Positions 1 through 13,841 are shown, counted from the stretch's first letter. The stretch: DNA of 64,000 nt from Balanoglossus misakiensis (GCA_040954595.2 CM082587.2:4464001-4528000); one strand, 5' to 3'. Program-made: numbers and translations. The notes: generated by a model not told the origin, from the sequence alone.

Positions 1-1800
1 TTTGTGAAGTAATAAAATTACAGTGTTCAATTATTTTCACAGCTGCTGCGTACATGCCAGGTCAACCATACCAGGGAACCTGATGTCAGTTTATAGAAAG
101 AGGAAAAACAAGTACTTTTACACATGAAATGAAAATAGGTCGAAAATAAATTCCCAGTAACAGAGTACGGTATTTGAACAGACTTGCATGCAGCCATGAA
201 AAATGGATTTGTAGTTTACGCTTACTGATTTTTTGATTATGTAGTGTGAATTTGCGGCTGAGAAATCGTAGCAATGCTGTTAGATTCAACACTTGAGATA
301 GATATATCACTCTGATAGAAATTCTACTCACATGCATTTAGAATGTGAGCTTGATACTGTGGCTATAGGCTGGCACAAATCTTGAATCTGTTGAAGAGAG
401 ACAATATCACAAGGGCCCTTATAATATATGTACTAACTACAGATTTTCATATCAGCTATTAACTATGAAAACAAGAGCATTAATTTTTTATGCTATGTCC
501 TCATTCTTAGTCACTGCTCTTGGCATACATGTAACCGTGGTTGTTGAACACTGGGAATTACGCGTAGAGCCATGTACCAAGATAAGAAATTCTCTGTCAG
601 TGTTGCTCTGTCTCCTTTATGGATGATGTCAGTCCCTGCCATTTATTGAAGGGCAGGCTGGAGCCAGATGTAGGCCAAAAGTGCGTTGACGTGCACAATT
701 ATATCCTGTGTAGGTTCAATGTATGAACCACCCCTGCCCTCTGCAACATCCTACACAAGAAACACGACTAACCTGACCTGACCCAATCTGATCTGAGCAC
801 ATACCAATGTGTTCACATTGTTTATATTTGCAAGCTCGGGTCTGGGTAGGGCCAACTTGTCCAGTGCGAACTCTGCTTTTCTTTGCCCACAGAACTGTAA
901 TTATTGACCGGATTATTTGCATCCAAAAAATCATCTGAATATAAATGGGATTTTATCTCGCACAGTTGCAGTCAGACTACCAGACATATGTACCCATGAT
1001 GTACTCGGCATGTCTAAATATATTCCGTAAATAAAACTGTTTTAACAGTGAAGAGTATACTATGTCTGAATGAATGGAGACAGACGCATGACCGCGTCTA
1101 GACCCACGCTGAAATTCTGTCTCCAACGAATCCTCAATACTGTTTTCAAGATGCAGAAAAAAAAATTAAATTTTCAAAGCAGACTCCATCTCATTAGTAT
1201 TTTGGCTATCCAAGGTATATTTGTGTCAAGCAGGGGACCTCATTAGTTGAGGGGACTTGCGTGTATTTCTTGCCCAAGGGTAAAACACTGGTACCCCCTC
1301 CCTCAAGTTTCTGTTGCAGGCAGATGGTAGTATAGACCGGTGGCATCACATTACCCAGGGCATTACTTGCCTTCGTTCAATCACTGAAAACTTATATTTG
1401 GGCGCTGCCCGATCTAATTACAAAGTGGCGGCAAATATATTGTGGATGATTTAGTCATAGTGTCAGTTTTAGAAGTAAAGATTTCGTCGAGTGTTATTTA
1501 TGTGCGTGGTGTTTATTTGGCTGTCTGACTTTGTTATTCTGATCCAGTCTTAGATTTGCCGGAGCGCACTGTGTGCTTGGTGTTTCCATGGCAATCCAGA
1601 GCCACTGCATCCTGTGTCAAAGGTTACCAGTATCGCCATGGGGAGGAAAGCTCCGCCAGGGACATCATGCAGTGTGCTGTAATCAGGATGTGATTTTCAT
1701 AAATGAGACAGTAAATGATGTAAGCAAATGGGCATACTGATCAAAATTAAGATAAAAACATCTAAAAAATTTGCCTTGTTTTATTGGCCACATGAAAAGC

Positions 1801-1945
1801 TATCCCACAAGTCTTCAGGATCTATACCATAAGCCCTCAGGGTCTATCCCACAAGCCTTCAGGGCCTTTCCCATAAGCCTTCAGGGCCTTTCCCATAAGC
1901 CTTCAGAATCTATCCTGTTAGGCTTGGGAATCTATCCCAAAGTCA
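1801..1945. repeat. Minisatellite, 22-bp unit, about six copies
   Basis: The core AAGCCTTCAGGGCCTTTCC recurs with its first base at 1809, 1831, 1853, 1875 and 1897, an exact 22-bp step, with decayed copies towards 1919 and 1941. The two central copies are nearly identical and the edges diverge. A 61-codon open frame runs through it, but 22 is not a multiple of 3, so the frame is a by-product of the repeat and not a gene. Confidence 0.85.
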
Positions 1946-4900
1946 TATATCATTGACATCCTAATTTCCTATTACTGATTTTTAGATATTCTGACTTACT
2001 GACCCCCTCGTCAAAATGCATTGGGCTGGAACCAAAATGAAGTTAGGCAAGTCAATTAATTTTTTAGAGAAATCAGATAAATTATGGTTACTGAAATTGA
2101 CTTCTACTGAATAGTCGATCCCTTGGGATACACAGATGACAAAATCAGCCGTGCAGACCTACCCCATTAAATAAATCCACATGATGGAACTCATATTGCA
2201 TCATCAGAGCGGTTTTAATGCAGAAAAATCCACCCATTTATCAGTAATCCATCCCTCTCCATTTAAGAGATTATGCGTCGTTATCCATCAGTATGCACAA
2301 ACTCATTTAAAACTCACTGAGCATCAATTTTGTCTACCTGATTTATATACGTGAATGTGCTTATTGGTTAAATTGTAAAATGGACTGGAAAGAAATTGTG
2401 AGTTTTAATAGTTGATACAGAGAGGATTTTCCTGCTTTCCAGCTGAAATATCAAAAGAAGTGGTTCAAAGAAATGCATTCAGTTGTTGGTCGGAGGGCAA
2501 TCAAAAACTGTTATGCTGTCTGTCATCCAGGGTCGACCCCTACCCTATAATTTTACTCACACATACAACAGAAAGCCTTGTATAGGCCTCTCTTTCCAGG
2601 AAATTTTCCTTGAGAAGTTCTGAGGGGAAACGGATGGCCTTCAGCAGGCGGAGAGGCAGATTGAATAGTTGTCCGGTTGTTCAAGTACCGGTAATTACAG
2701 ACACCTGAACATGCATATAGATGGTTTCATTGCATCTGGCTACCCTTTTTTGTTGTAATTGTTTATAAAGTGACAAAGCATTGCAACCATATACATGTAG
2801 CTAATGTACCACAATTATTAGCTTTTCCCCCCAGAGGGTACTTTGACAAAAACTTCCCCTTTAAGGTCAGATTAATTTAGTCATACGAAATCTCCGCACT
2901 TGTGAGTCTGCTTCCAGGAAAAGTTAGCTTGGAATGTAATCCGGTAGTTCCTGGAATTAATTCCTGAAGTTTGTCCTGGGGAAAAGCGAATTTGTAATTC
3001 ATTCCTGGAAAGTTAATTCAGCTGCTCATATGGCCGTAAAATCAATCCCGGAGGGTCCATGAATTGTAAGCCATATCAGGACTATGTGTATGAACCCTCT
3101 CCTAGGATACTCTGTTTCTAACATGTTGTCTGGATGCTTTGTGTGCATTTGTTTGACATCCTCTGCAAAAAAACGGAAAGTAAAGCAAAATCAGGTGGTT
3201 CTGATAGGGAGTCATCACTTATCTGGGGATTAGACAAACTGTCCGTCCTGCAGAAATGAATGGTTTCCCCAACCAACGTTTTAAGCCGTTCTGTATGTAT
3301 ACCAGACAGTAAAGGAAGGCTAATCGATATTAGCAATATGGGACTAAGTCTTCAACATACTAAAAGGGTGCAGGAAAAAAAAGGCAAAGTCAAATTGAAT
3401 GTCTTGCAATTACGCTGCAAAGCAACGCCGTGACTGTAAATTGAGTTTTTAGTCAAACCCAATCAATTCGGAGGACTTAAAACTCAAGTTTGTCGCATTG
3501 AAATTACTTAGCGTATAAACGAATCAATTAGATTGACTGCCGTGTCTCAAGAAAATTCAACCGCCTCTTTAAGATTGCCCAAAAATCAATGAGTTGACGT
3601 GTAAGGGCACTTTGCTGGAGTTTACTGATTTTTGTTGTTCAATGTGTGAAAAAAAGTACATCACTCTGTTTGCTGATTTCATTGTCACAACAGAGCAGGG
3701 TTGTTTGCCTTGCACATGTGCAATCTAGCACTGAGTATGCGATCAGCGTCAGAGAGATTACTTCTACTTTTTGTATTAAATTATCACGGCAGGAGAACTG
3801 AGAAAGTGGTTGGAACGTTGAAGGTGTCTATTTGACGAAATTCTTAGAAACGCAAGGTTTCGACCTCAGCCAGATCCTATGGAATTACACTTGGCTTGCT
3901 GAATGAAAGCCCAGCAGTGATGTGGTTGCATCTTCAAGGCCACGCATGTTTAACTGATCAAGAGCAACTGTTACGACTGATTAAAAGAGGATAGCAATTT
4001 CCTACCTGAATCAGTAGGTTTTGAAAACTACAAGATCATTTCCTTTCATAGGATATTTCACATTATTTTTAACGATTTCAACAATATACCGAATCAAAAA
4101 GATAATTCAGTTTCCTTTGTATATTTGTGCATTATTCGCTACTTTGAGCTCGCACACGATTTCTAATACTAGTTTAGGAGTCATCATCATGGGAATTGAA
4201 GAAGAAGAAATAAATCAGGTCGTGTGTATTTAGGTCAAGGATGAAGCGAGATTCACTTAACAAGTTCACGAGAGCTATTTTGAGTTCAAGAACAGCAGGC
4301 CACCATGTTTTTAGGTCGTGGAAGGTTCATCTAAACCATCGAATCTGAGCAAAAACATCTGTGTTGATACGCCGGTAATTGTGGTTTCAAACAGGCAGGG
4401 GTTGCACACGGAGAGCCCTTTACGTAAACATGAGTGTGATATTTTCCTCTCATTTCTGATTTCCATGTAGGGTGGATTCAGAAAAGATGACCAATTACTG
4501 GGACTTGCTTTTATACACATTCTGTCTGCATGCAACACAAACAACAGGCAGCCCACAAACAAAGTACATATGTAGTACGCGCCTTCAAAATCAAAGTCTT
4601 AAACTTTTTCTCATATTTTGCTTTTCTCAAGGCAATTTTAGATTATTCTGAGATTAAAGATTGAGGCTCACCATGACTGACTTTGTCCCTTTTAAAGAGG
4701 CTAATTTTCTGTCATCGTACTTCTGCTCATAGCTTTTCTGGTTGGCATGACATTTGAATATTTTGTCACTGACACAGCATGTCATCGAAGTGTTTACTCC
4801 ACTTCATCGGAGCCATTGGATACGAACCGGAGCTTCCTATATGCCTGCCTTGCAGGATATATTTTATAAATGAGAGTTGATGGTTTAATTGTTCCCCGAA

Positions 4901-5683
4901 GAACTTTGGAATGAGACTGACTGAACAATCTTTTCGCAGGTTTAGGGGAACTCGAAGGGTTTAATAGCATTGCCGGTAACAAAGGATGACTTCTATTCGC
5001 AGTTCACGCTGCGACAGGTTTGCTTTGTCGGTTCATGTGAAACTGACACTGTTTTGATGGTGTTGCCATGGCGAGGTGCAACTTAATTGGTCTTTCACTT
5101 CCTGGACAAGGTACGAATTCTGTTGTCACGGTGGGATTTTAGGAGACTTTTCATGCCGTGATAAAAAATTGTCGTGGAGATGAGAGAGGATAATCAACAG
5201 CAGGAGGTATTTACACCGAGTGAAAAGTACTGCAGATTATTCTATACTTATCGTGATTGGGTGAAGGAAGTCCAATGCCCAAGCTAGTTAGGCTCTTATT
5301 GTTGCAAAAAAGAAGGAAACGTTTAATGATGAAAAAGAGAGACACATTAGGCCTTGCTAGTCTCGGTTACCCAGACTCTGCTTCTTCCGTTGCCCTCCAG
5401 AAAGAGGGTCTGGGGGAAATACCATACATTTCTATAACAAAGGTGCCTTTGTGGGGTTGTCTTGGAAACTGGTCAGTATGGGTCCTGATATATGCTACAT
5501 TTGGATGCAACAGTGCTGGTCAAATGGGAGCACAGTGTCTTTGATACTATTTTTTAAACTGGAGGTGATTTTGTATCATCTTTAGATAAAGATAATGCAC
5601 TCCCATTGATTTTTATCTCAAGTTTAAAGTAAAGTGCGAAGTGAGCAAGGAATTGGAGATGAACTTCTGATATGTTTGTTTAA

Positions 5684-5885
5684 AAATAGAAACAGTAATC
5701 GAGATAAAGAATAGGACCTTATCAGAGCATTTGCAGCTTCACTGCGAGCCATCATTCGAGGATGAAAGTTCTAAATTGCTTGGAAATAGAACCCTAATAA
5801 CCGAGATAAAAAAGTGGGACATTTCACCTTCTCAGTGCAATTAACTTGCAGTTTTCACTGCAAGACATCGTTTGACGAACAAGGG
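5684..5885. repeat. Diverged direct tandem duplication, about 100 bp
   Basis: AAATAGAA starts at 5684 and again at 5784. In both copies it is followed by a CGAGATAAA segment, then by GCAG..TTCACTGC.AG.CATC (from 5733 and from 5848). The spacing grows from 100 to 115 bp along the unit, so small indels have accumulated. This is an old duplication; no protein-coding potential is seen in it. Confidence 0.6.
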
Positions 5886-6024
5886 TGTAGTGAAAGATTA
5901 TGGCCCGAGTTTTCCCAAGGCTAGAGTTTAAATGAAATGAAAAAGTTAAACTCTCTCACCTGCAGGCTAAAACAATTCTCAATGTGTTTCCTATTGGCAA
6001 ATTTGAAACTACGTTTTAGTTTGA

Positions 6025-6040
6025 GGGGGAGGGGGGGGGG
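6025..6040. repeat. G-homopolymer tract
   Basis: A run of G broken by one A, next to a pyrimidine-poor flank. It is a low-complexity tract that may be length-variable between individuals or a sequencing artefact. Similar short G or C runs lie near 22630, 46050, 54740 and 56255. Confidence 0.8.
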
Positions 6041-9000
6041 TTATCTCAGTGTTTCAGTTCTGCGCAGTTTGTGTGTGTTCAATACGATGATAAAGGAAGC
6101 ACACTGAATTTGTTAGCAGAGAATGAGAGAGTGCACCATCTTTCTTTACGGCATTTGGCGCTTGGCAATTACCCTTCCTCAGCATAGCTGTGCAATGAAG
6201 ACAATTCATGATCGTTTACAGCAAATGGATCTAATTCAGGTGATCTTATCCAACATTTGACAGCATATCTACTACTCGGTTTTGATTGAGACATTCTGGC
6301 CAGAATCTGACTGCACATTACCTGCCGGTTGCCCAGAGAAATTAACGACAGGGCGTAAAATTTCATGGCTTGCTGCTTATTTCGCCGGCAAAAGGACACA
6401 TTGTTCGCTCTGACTCAGAGACCTGTAATCCAAAAGGCTGTAAAAGCAATGAGAAAATATAAAGGAGGAATTACAGAGTAATTTTGGAAAGTTAATAGAC
6501 TCAGAGGGAATTTTGTCGCGGTAATCTACTTCTTTGAAATGGTTCATAGTGTGGCCTCTTTATTGCTGCATAACATTTTACTTCAAATCTTACTACATAT
6601 ATAGTCGACAACTGACCTCGTTTGGAATCAGATCTTTTTATTTTATAACTGCAGGTAACTTTTTTGTATACTGTGCTTGTAAGTTAAATGCTGACCAAGG
6701 ATTCATTCCTGCACAGCTAGACTGGAGTTTAAAAAAACACAGATTTTGTTCTGATTAAATCGCTCAATAAATTGAGACAATTTTCATAATCCCGAGGGTT
6801 ACCCCTGGTGTTGCAATTCGTAATTATGGAAAACTGTGCACTGAAAGGCAATCACACAAAATATGGTCCGTAGGGCTTTCCAGGTCATTCAACTGACCTC
6901 ATCTAATAGAGAGATTTGTCTCCCTGACGTAACCAGACGTTGTCAGGCTGTCAGGTCATGGTACCAGGTTACAGCATGTGCTGTAGATGATTTAACACAG
7001 TGGTGATGTTGGACTGCGCGTACTTCTTCTTTTCTGTCTTTTTCTCAGGCTTAGTATGCACTTTTAGAATTTGAGTAAATATCAAAGATACAATAGTAAA
7101 AATGCTGGAAATGGATCTCTCAATATAACATGAGAATTTTAGATGGTACATGTCCTCATTTTGGCCATTCTGGTATCACTGTATGTTCCCTAAAACATAG
7201 GATGATTTTATCCCAATTACGGCTGTATTATTGTGGCTGGTCGTCAGTTGCGAGTCGCCTAATTTCCCTGGTGAGAGCACTTTTGCTCCGGGGGTGACCG
7301 TGGTGTGAATCCTGATCATCGCACAATCGAAATGAAGCTTTGTAAGTGTGTATGGTATTGCTTTTTATAGTTACTTCAAACGATGGCCGTTCCTGGCTTA
7401 TTTCCTGTTCAGGAAGGCTCATAATTGCATGTTGTGATTAGTGTGGGTGTGAGACCACTTTTTTGTGACATTTATTTTTAACGCACGAAAATCTCAAGTA
7501 CAACGGGTCCATGAGGGCGCTCATAAGAATCTTCTGTTGCTGCCATCATCTCTAAATCTCATCTTGTTTCCGCTCTTTTGTTTCCACATTGTTTCGCTCT
7601 AATGCAAAGATGTGTTTCATCGTCTGTGACCATGGCAACCTGCTTGTAACACTATCCTGTATCTTTTCTATCTGCCATCCGGTCCCATACAGGGCAACAC
7701 AAAGTCTCCAGTGGAAATATACCCATCTCTATGCCTCATTTGCTGTATCTTTTCAAAATCAGGCTGCCGACACTTTACAGAGGGCGACGCACTTTTGAAT
7801 TTATGAAGTATTGAGAAGGAATGTATACACTGTTCACTGTTTTGGGTGTGTATATCCTCCTTGTGATTATCTCGTTCAAGTGAATCCTCAGGAAGGAAAG
7901 GACAAAAAAGGAAATGCCCACCTTGCGCATGCTGGAGTTCACTTTCTAGGAATTGCGAACACGGAATGATAGCGGAAATTAACAGAATATCTTGGGGGCA
8001 AGACGGATGATCTTGTATGGTTTGGTTCTGAGTAGAGACTTGGGGTATGGCACATGCAGGATGTAATGTTTTCAGCGCTGGGCGTGAGGGTTGTGACTGT
8101 CAGGGCAGCGATGTTTGATTGCGATAATATCCATCCATTTTCTAAAGTTCATATCAAATGTACAGTATTTACATGGCCAGACAGTCACAAAACTATATAC
8201 AGCACTGCACAGACGATTCACAAAACACATGAAAGAAAGATATATGGACTGCCAGCAAAAAATACCTAACATATGATGTTTATAGGTAAATCGAAAATAG
8301 TCATTGCACCCTGCCCCACATGTGCCACCTGCCATATATCAATCTTGAAGTCAAAAATAGTAAACAGTCACACACTAAAGACAAATGTCACCGATGCCAA
8401 TCAGTGATCATTTGCTTTTAGGTTGCTTAATCACTTATAAAAGTGACTCCAGGTCCTGCCCGGCTGACTCCAGAGGAAATGCCAGCCAGTTCTGTTTAGG
8501 GATACCTGTAAGGTCTCAATAGCTGCCAGGCACACTGCATCCCGTCTCTCGTGGGAGTTGAAATCCAGTTAGAAGCCATCGAGTCATCCTGAATTGCAAT
8601 TAATGGGGGATGCTTGGGAAGATAGCAGAGGGCTTAGCCATGGGTTTCATGTAATGAGTGTGGGTCTCACAAGTAGAGACTTAAAACATCTGAACTGTGT
8701 CGTGGCACGAATTTGCTGTTTAGACTTCCAGACTTTGTGACTGCCATAGGATATACTGCTGGGACAGGTTGTCGAGAAAGTGTGTATGTTTGAATTTCCT
8801 TTCTTCTTGCAGACATAGTTTTCTCATTTCAGACTGTCTCCAACAAATTTTCATAACACAAAACTTTTATCGGCCATTTTGAATTTCAAACACTTGTAAC
8901 TTGGCAACAATGATGCCTTTTAATTTTCCTCAAGAAGCCCCTGATGTTATCACCAAGAAATGTTTCCTACGCAACATAAACATTTTACAAGCTGTCCTTT

Positions 9001-9238
9001 CCCCATCACCATAAAATAAACGTTATGTACACGGAACCATTCACCCACTAGGCTTGTCTGCATTCTGCAGTGAAACACAATTTACCGTTCATTTATCGAC
9101 GAGGGGGATAAATCCAACAGAAGAGAGAGAGAGAAAAAAATACTCCACCATTGTACGGATCGAAACTTGTCCAGAACTTCCCTCCCCTGAGAGTTACAGT
9201 GTCTTGACCTGCGTAATGACGTGACTCAACTTTCACGA

Positions 9239-9560
9239 TCAATCAATAAAGCCCTAATGCAGTGGTCTCTGCCGCGGGCCCGAGGGACGGCGCGCGAAAC
9301 GAGTGCAGCTGAGATCAGTCTGCAACGTGAATGATGATTGTACCCCGCTTCTGGTAAACCCTGTTTGCTTTCATTTATTCCTGGCTGGCTTTCAAATTAA
9401 TGTTTGATTTGGGAGGACTGGAAGTCGATCGCGGGATATTTTCGGCAACCCCTTACCCTTTAAAACCGATCTCACGTGGAGCCGCAGTAATTTGAGTCTA
9501 ACGCGCACAGAACATGGGGGTGAACGATTAAAGAAAATTATAAATTTCATGGCTGTGGCT
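9239..9560. promoter_or_regulatory. CpG-dense patch, possible regulatory element
   Basis: Positions about 9270-9305 hold roughly eight CpGs in about 35 bp, in a region where CpG is otherwise sparse. Just upstream is ATCAATCAATAAA near 9239, which resembles PBX/HOX-type sites. Further GC-rich words (GATCGCGGG, CACGTGG, ACGCGCACAG) continue to about 9510. There is no open frame or splice pattern of note. An enhancer or promoter fragment is plausible, but conservation cannot be tested here. Confidence 0.3.
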
Positions 9561-10040
9561 TTTTATTGCTGATGTACTGCTGTGGGGGAAAAACATTAAA
9601 ATGTCCCATTTTATGGCAATAAGTAGTTAGTCGTGTTTTATTCTCAAGTGTTTTCACACCCCAAACATTACAAGTATTTTATTACCTAAACTTTTGATTA
9701 AATTCATAAAATGTATCTTACAGTCAGAAAGTTCTTATAATAGCTCGTACTGTAATTCTATCAAAGGTTTCTTTCTCTGTATCTCATTTGTCGTATCACA
9801 ACCTTTGGTGGCACCATTTAACCTATAGCTAGTCAGTTGATGGCAAGGCTAGACCATAATGGAGAACATGTTTTAATCCTTCCTCAGTTTCACCCCAATA
9901 GTTTTAATGATCTTGCTTATCCTCAGGGATGTGCACTTATTACACCTTATGTTGAGACATGTTGCTTTTAAGGTACAAAGTCACTTATAAATAAGAGTCA
10001 AGGCAAACGACTAAATGAAATATTTCTTGTTGAATTTCAG

Positions 10041-10064
10041 GATCTAAGATTCGGAATGGTCAAG
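10041..10064 (+). CDS. Possible 24-nt microexon, unassigned
   Basis: A good acceptor (TTGAATTTCAG ending at 10040) and a near-ideal donor (CAAG|GTAAGT from 10065) enclose 24 nt. In phase 0 it reads DLRFGMVK, compatible with the phase-0 start of the RGS exon at 52631. In the frame starting after two bases it reads SKIRNGQ. Length is a multiple of three, so inclusion or skipping would keep frame. It might be an upstream exon of the RGS gene, 42 kb away, or a chance pair of splice signals; no homology supports it. Confidence 0.25.
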
Positions 10065-10284
10065 GTAAGTTTATGGAGACTTTGCATTTCCAAGGTACAT
10101 GAATGGGAGGATGGTGAGAGTCATACTTCATTGGTACCAGAGGCCCCAAAATCATTGAGTTTAGCTTCCTTGTGGTTTGGATATGAAGATGAAACAACAT
10201 GCAGCTGTCACACAGCATGGGATTTTGTGGGTTGCATGACTTGTTGATTTTCATACCACATTTACATTGTATTGTCAAGCCAAA

Positions 10285-10328
10285 TGTGCCTGTGTGTCTG
10301 TGTGTGTATGTCTGTCTGTGTGTGTGTA
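10285..10328. repeat. Imperfect (TG)n microsatellite
   Basis: A stretch of TG dinucleotides with TCTG interruptions. It lies about 220 bp downstream of the candidate microexon. Simple-sequence tract without coding value. Confidence 0.85.
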
Positions 10329-13300
10329 CATCCACCCTCTTTAAAGATACAGTGCCTTTTTCCAAGAGTACATTGCAAGGTCATTGCGAACACATAAATG
10401 TCTTGTCAGTATTGTTCATTGTCAGAACTGTGAACAACGTTAGAAACGTGAACTGTTCCATTTCTCTAGCTGTGGGAATACTATTAGCATTCAGGACTTT
10501 ACTCCGGAACAGGTAATTCACAGGAATTGGTTTTCCATTACAGAAAGGAAATCATCTCGCTCAAGTTCGCCTTGGCTTTTTTTGTATGCTTGCAGCATAC
10601 ATGCCCCAGTGCATTTCAAAGCGAGTCTGTACGAGTCCTTCCCTGTCTTCTATAGAAATTCTATAGATATTTATAGAATATTTTTGTAAGCGCATGGATG
10701 TATACTTCCTCATTTTCTATCTGGTTGTGAATACCGAGAACATTTATTGACTTCGTGTGAATGTGAACAAACACTGCTGCAAAGGTTATTGATAGTTCAA
10801 AGTTTGACAAAATTTTAACAGAAGGCACAACAATTAAAGCCCCGCGGGGGCTGAACTGCAGTGCCTCTGGAGCGCTTAATGTGAATAGCACCTGGTGTGC
10901 ACCTGTTTTTTTCAAGAATGATTTGATACAGAAACCAGTCAGTTCAGAAATGGGTTGGATAGAATGCCGCAGGTCAGTCGTCTGTCTGCTACGGGCAAAG
11001 TACTGTTTATTTTTAGCGCAGGTTTTAGCTGTTTCTACGTGTCTATATCCACGTTGTGTCGTGCTGCAGCTCTGCTATCATAATATTATATGTGCCTATA
11101 TACATGTATTTTTGGCCCGCGTACAACAACCGCTATACTTTATGTATGCGTGAATGCATTACAAAATATTCCATGATACAGGATGTTCCACCCTCTCTCG
11201 CTGCAGTGTAGTTTACATTCGTGAAAGAACTGATGCAGCTTTTAGGTTAAAATACTTCAGACGACAAATTCGCACCAGACTATTCATTGGCTTTTATGTT
11301 GAAATGCTTTCAAGCGGGAATTGAGATGGATCTGCTCGTCTACAAATCCCAGCAGTAAAGGCGCTCGTCGCTGAGACATCTCAAATTGAACCAGCCTGAG
11401 TGGCATCATTGAGTCTGGCTTTAGACTCACAGAAATCATTTCGTGTTTCACCCATTCAGTAGTTTCACTGTACCTTTTGTTAACTTGGTTTCTGTTTTCT
11501 AAGTAAAAGAAGCCTGCATTTCTCATCAAATTAGAGGCATCAATCTTCCTTTATCATGTCGACAAGTAAATTACATCATAGATATGATCGTTACTGTCTA
11601 GACAGTTACCGATTTTTTTTCAGTTGCTATAATACAATCATTTTCGGTCTAATCCACAACACAAGCATATTGTGATATTTGTTAGGAAATGATCAGTATC
11701 ATTTGAAACAAATCCACGCTGCTTTTTCAGCGACTTAACTTTCCCATCTGCAATTTTATCAGACTAGGATGGTGGTTTGTTTTCTCCATTGCTGTCATTA
11801 GTGCTGGGATACAGATACCGAAAAGAGTTCATAATTTCATGGCAACAAAAAATGGACACTAGTAATTGCATTTAATGGTTTGTAAATTAAAAAATGCAAA
11901 TTAATATGTCAGAATGGGATTTCTTAGTGGGGGAGGGGGTAGCAGGAAAGCTATTACAGGGACAAAACAGTGTCAAAGATTTCAATTACTACCTGGGATG
12001 ATTTTCGGTGAAGAATAATTAAGGACTTTCTGTTTTGATAATGGGAGTCACGCGGGTAAATATCTGAAAGAATGCAGTGCTCTCTCTGTAAATGGAAAAA
12101 AAAATTGCTGTAGAGTGTCTGAGGGCAGGGCTTTTTTGACGTCAAACGTTCCGTGGTGGCCCTCGTGGCCTCCCGGTGACCCCTGGGAGAACGCATGGCC
12201 CTAGTGCACTTCTAATGACCTCTGTAAAGAACAAAACAGATGCTGTTGCAATCCTGTGTGATCTTTTTATTGGGATTATAAATGGAAAACTAAAAAAGCT
12301 CCATGGTATGCCGTTCTCCATTCAACATTGTTGCCATTATTTGTTTGACAAGTTGGCGTATTGCATTTGCTGCATCATTAATTCTCCGTTGAAATGTTGC
12401 ATTTAGCTTTTAATGTTTTTTTAATGCAAGCATTGCCTCTATTTAAAAAGTGGAATTGTTACAATTTTGGCCTGCAAGCTTCTTTTCACCACTGATGATA
12501 AGGTTTTAAATATATTGTGAAAAAAACAGTCCATATGGCACTACAATGTTATCGGAAATTTTATAACCAAGCTATGGCTGTAGTTTTATCACAAGTGGAA
12601 GTTATTGTTCCCATACAGACAAATCAATACAAACGGTTATAACCCAACCAAACTAAAAGAACATGTTCCCCATTCAGACAAGTCAATAACCCAACCAAAC
12701 CACATCACTGCACCCGGCCAACAGCTAAATCTTCCAAAATAATAATGTTTTTGTAACACCAGAGGGCGGGCTACATTCGTATGTTATTAAAGAGACACGA
12801 CTTCTTGTTACCATTATAGTTAAACGTGGTAATGACATGCTTATTTGTTTGAAATGTAGACATGGGAGGGCGCTCTCATTGGAAACCCAGGGAAGGTACT
12901 TTTCGTGAGAGTGTCTCACTGGGCCACTTTATTTAATATTCAACCTCGCTCGATATCACCATTTATATATAAACACAAACTCACTAGTATTACATAACAA
13001 ATAAATAAAATTATTTTTACAGATTGTGATACAATGTACTACCAGAAATTACATGTATGTCACATTGTAGAGGATTAGTGCTTCTTATGCCCAATGCAAG
13101 GTGAAAGCAGATCTGTTACTAACCGAGAGTTCAACATTTTTCTGCCAACAGAATAAAATGTGTAGTATCTGAAATAAAATGGGGGCAATTCTGTGAGAAG
13201 ATTCCACTGCAATCCAACAACTGATTTTGAAAGCAGACATTCTGTTTTACAAAATCTATGTGGATGGTATAGAAACAAAAAGAAGCCATGTCATTGTTTG

Positions 13301-13841
13301 AGGCAATGACGTCCGCAATTTTTATTTTCCACGCATTTCCGCAAGCTTAGTCTTCAGCGTGGCCATTGTTGCCATCACAACGACACGTGAATGACCAACG
13401 TCACTGTCACGTTGGGCGCCCTTTAAGTACTGATAGATCGGTAGTCATCATTCACCCCTGGTCTGCACTTCCTGTACGCAGCGACGACAGCTTGGAAGCC
13501 AATACCTTCCGTTTTTGTTCTTTGTATTGGTTTTTTGTATGTTGTGTTTTCACCCAATTTGGCAAACTGATATCTTCTGCACAGAAAAAGTACAGGTCAC
13601 ACTATCCATTATTAAAACCATAGTCAATTTGACAGGTTGCCATATGTATACTGAATCACTGTGCCGGGAGTGATGTTTGTGCCAGAAAAATATGGCTGGC
13701 TTAACAATAAACTGTGACTTCGGAAGTAGGTCGTACGTTGCCTTGGCAATGGCAAAGCAGACGTGGAAATTACTGTTCAATGTTGCGTATGGCATACATA
13801 ATGCACCCACTTTTTAGTAGAAAATAGATCAGCTGTACAAG

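Larger units (their letters stand above)
1..10040. other. Non-coding stretch, no gene recognised
   Basis: All open frames here are short, mostly begin without a convincing context, and resemble no family I know. The stretch holds a 22-bp minisatellite near 1.8 kb, a diverged tandem duplication near 5.7 kb, a G-run near 6.03 kb, a CAG|GTAACT junction near 6.65 kb and a CpG-dense patch near 9.28 kb, each listed separately. It could be intergenic DNA or an intron of the downstream RGS gene; the sequence does not decide. Confidence 0.6.
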
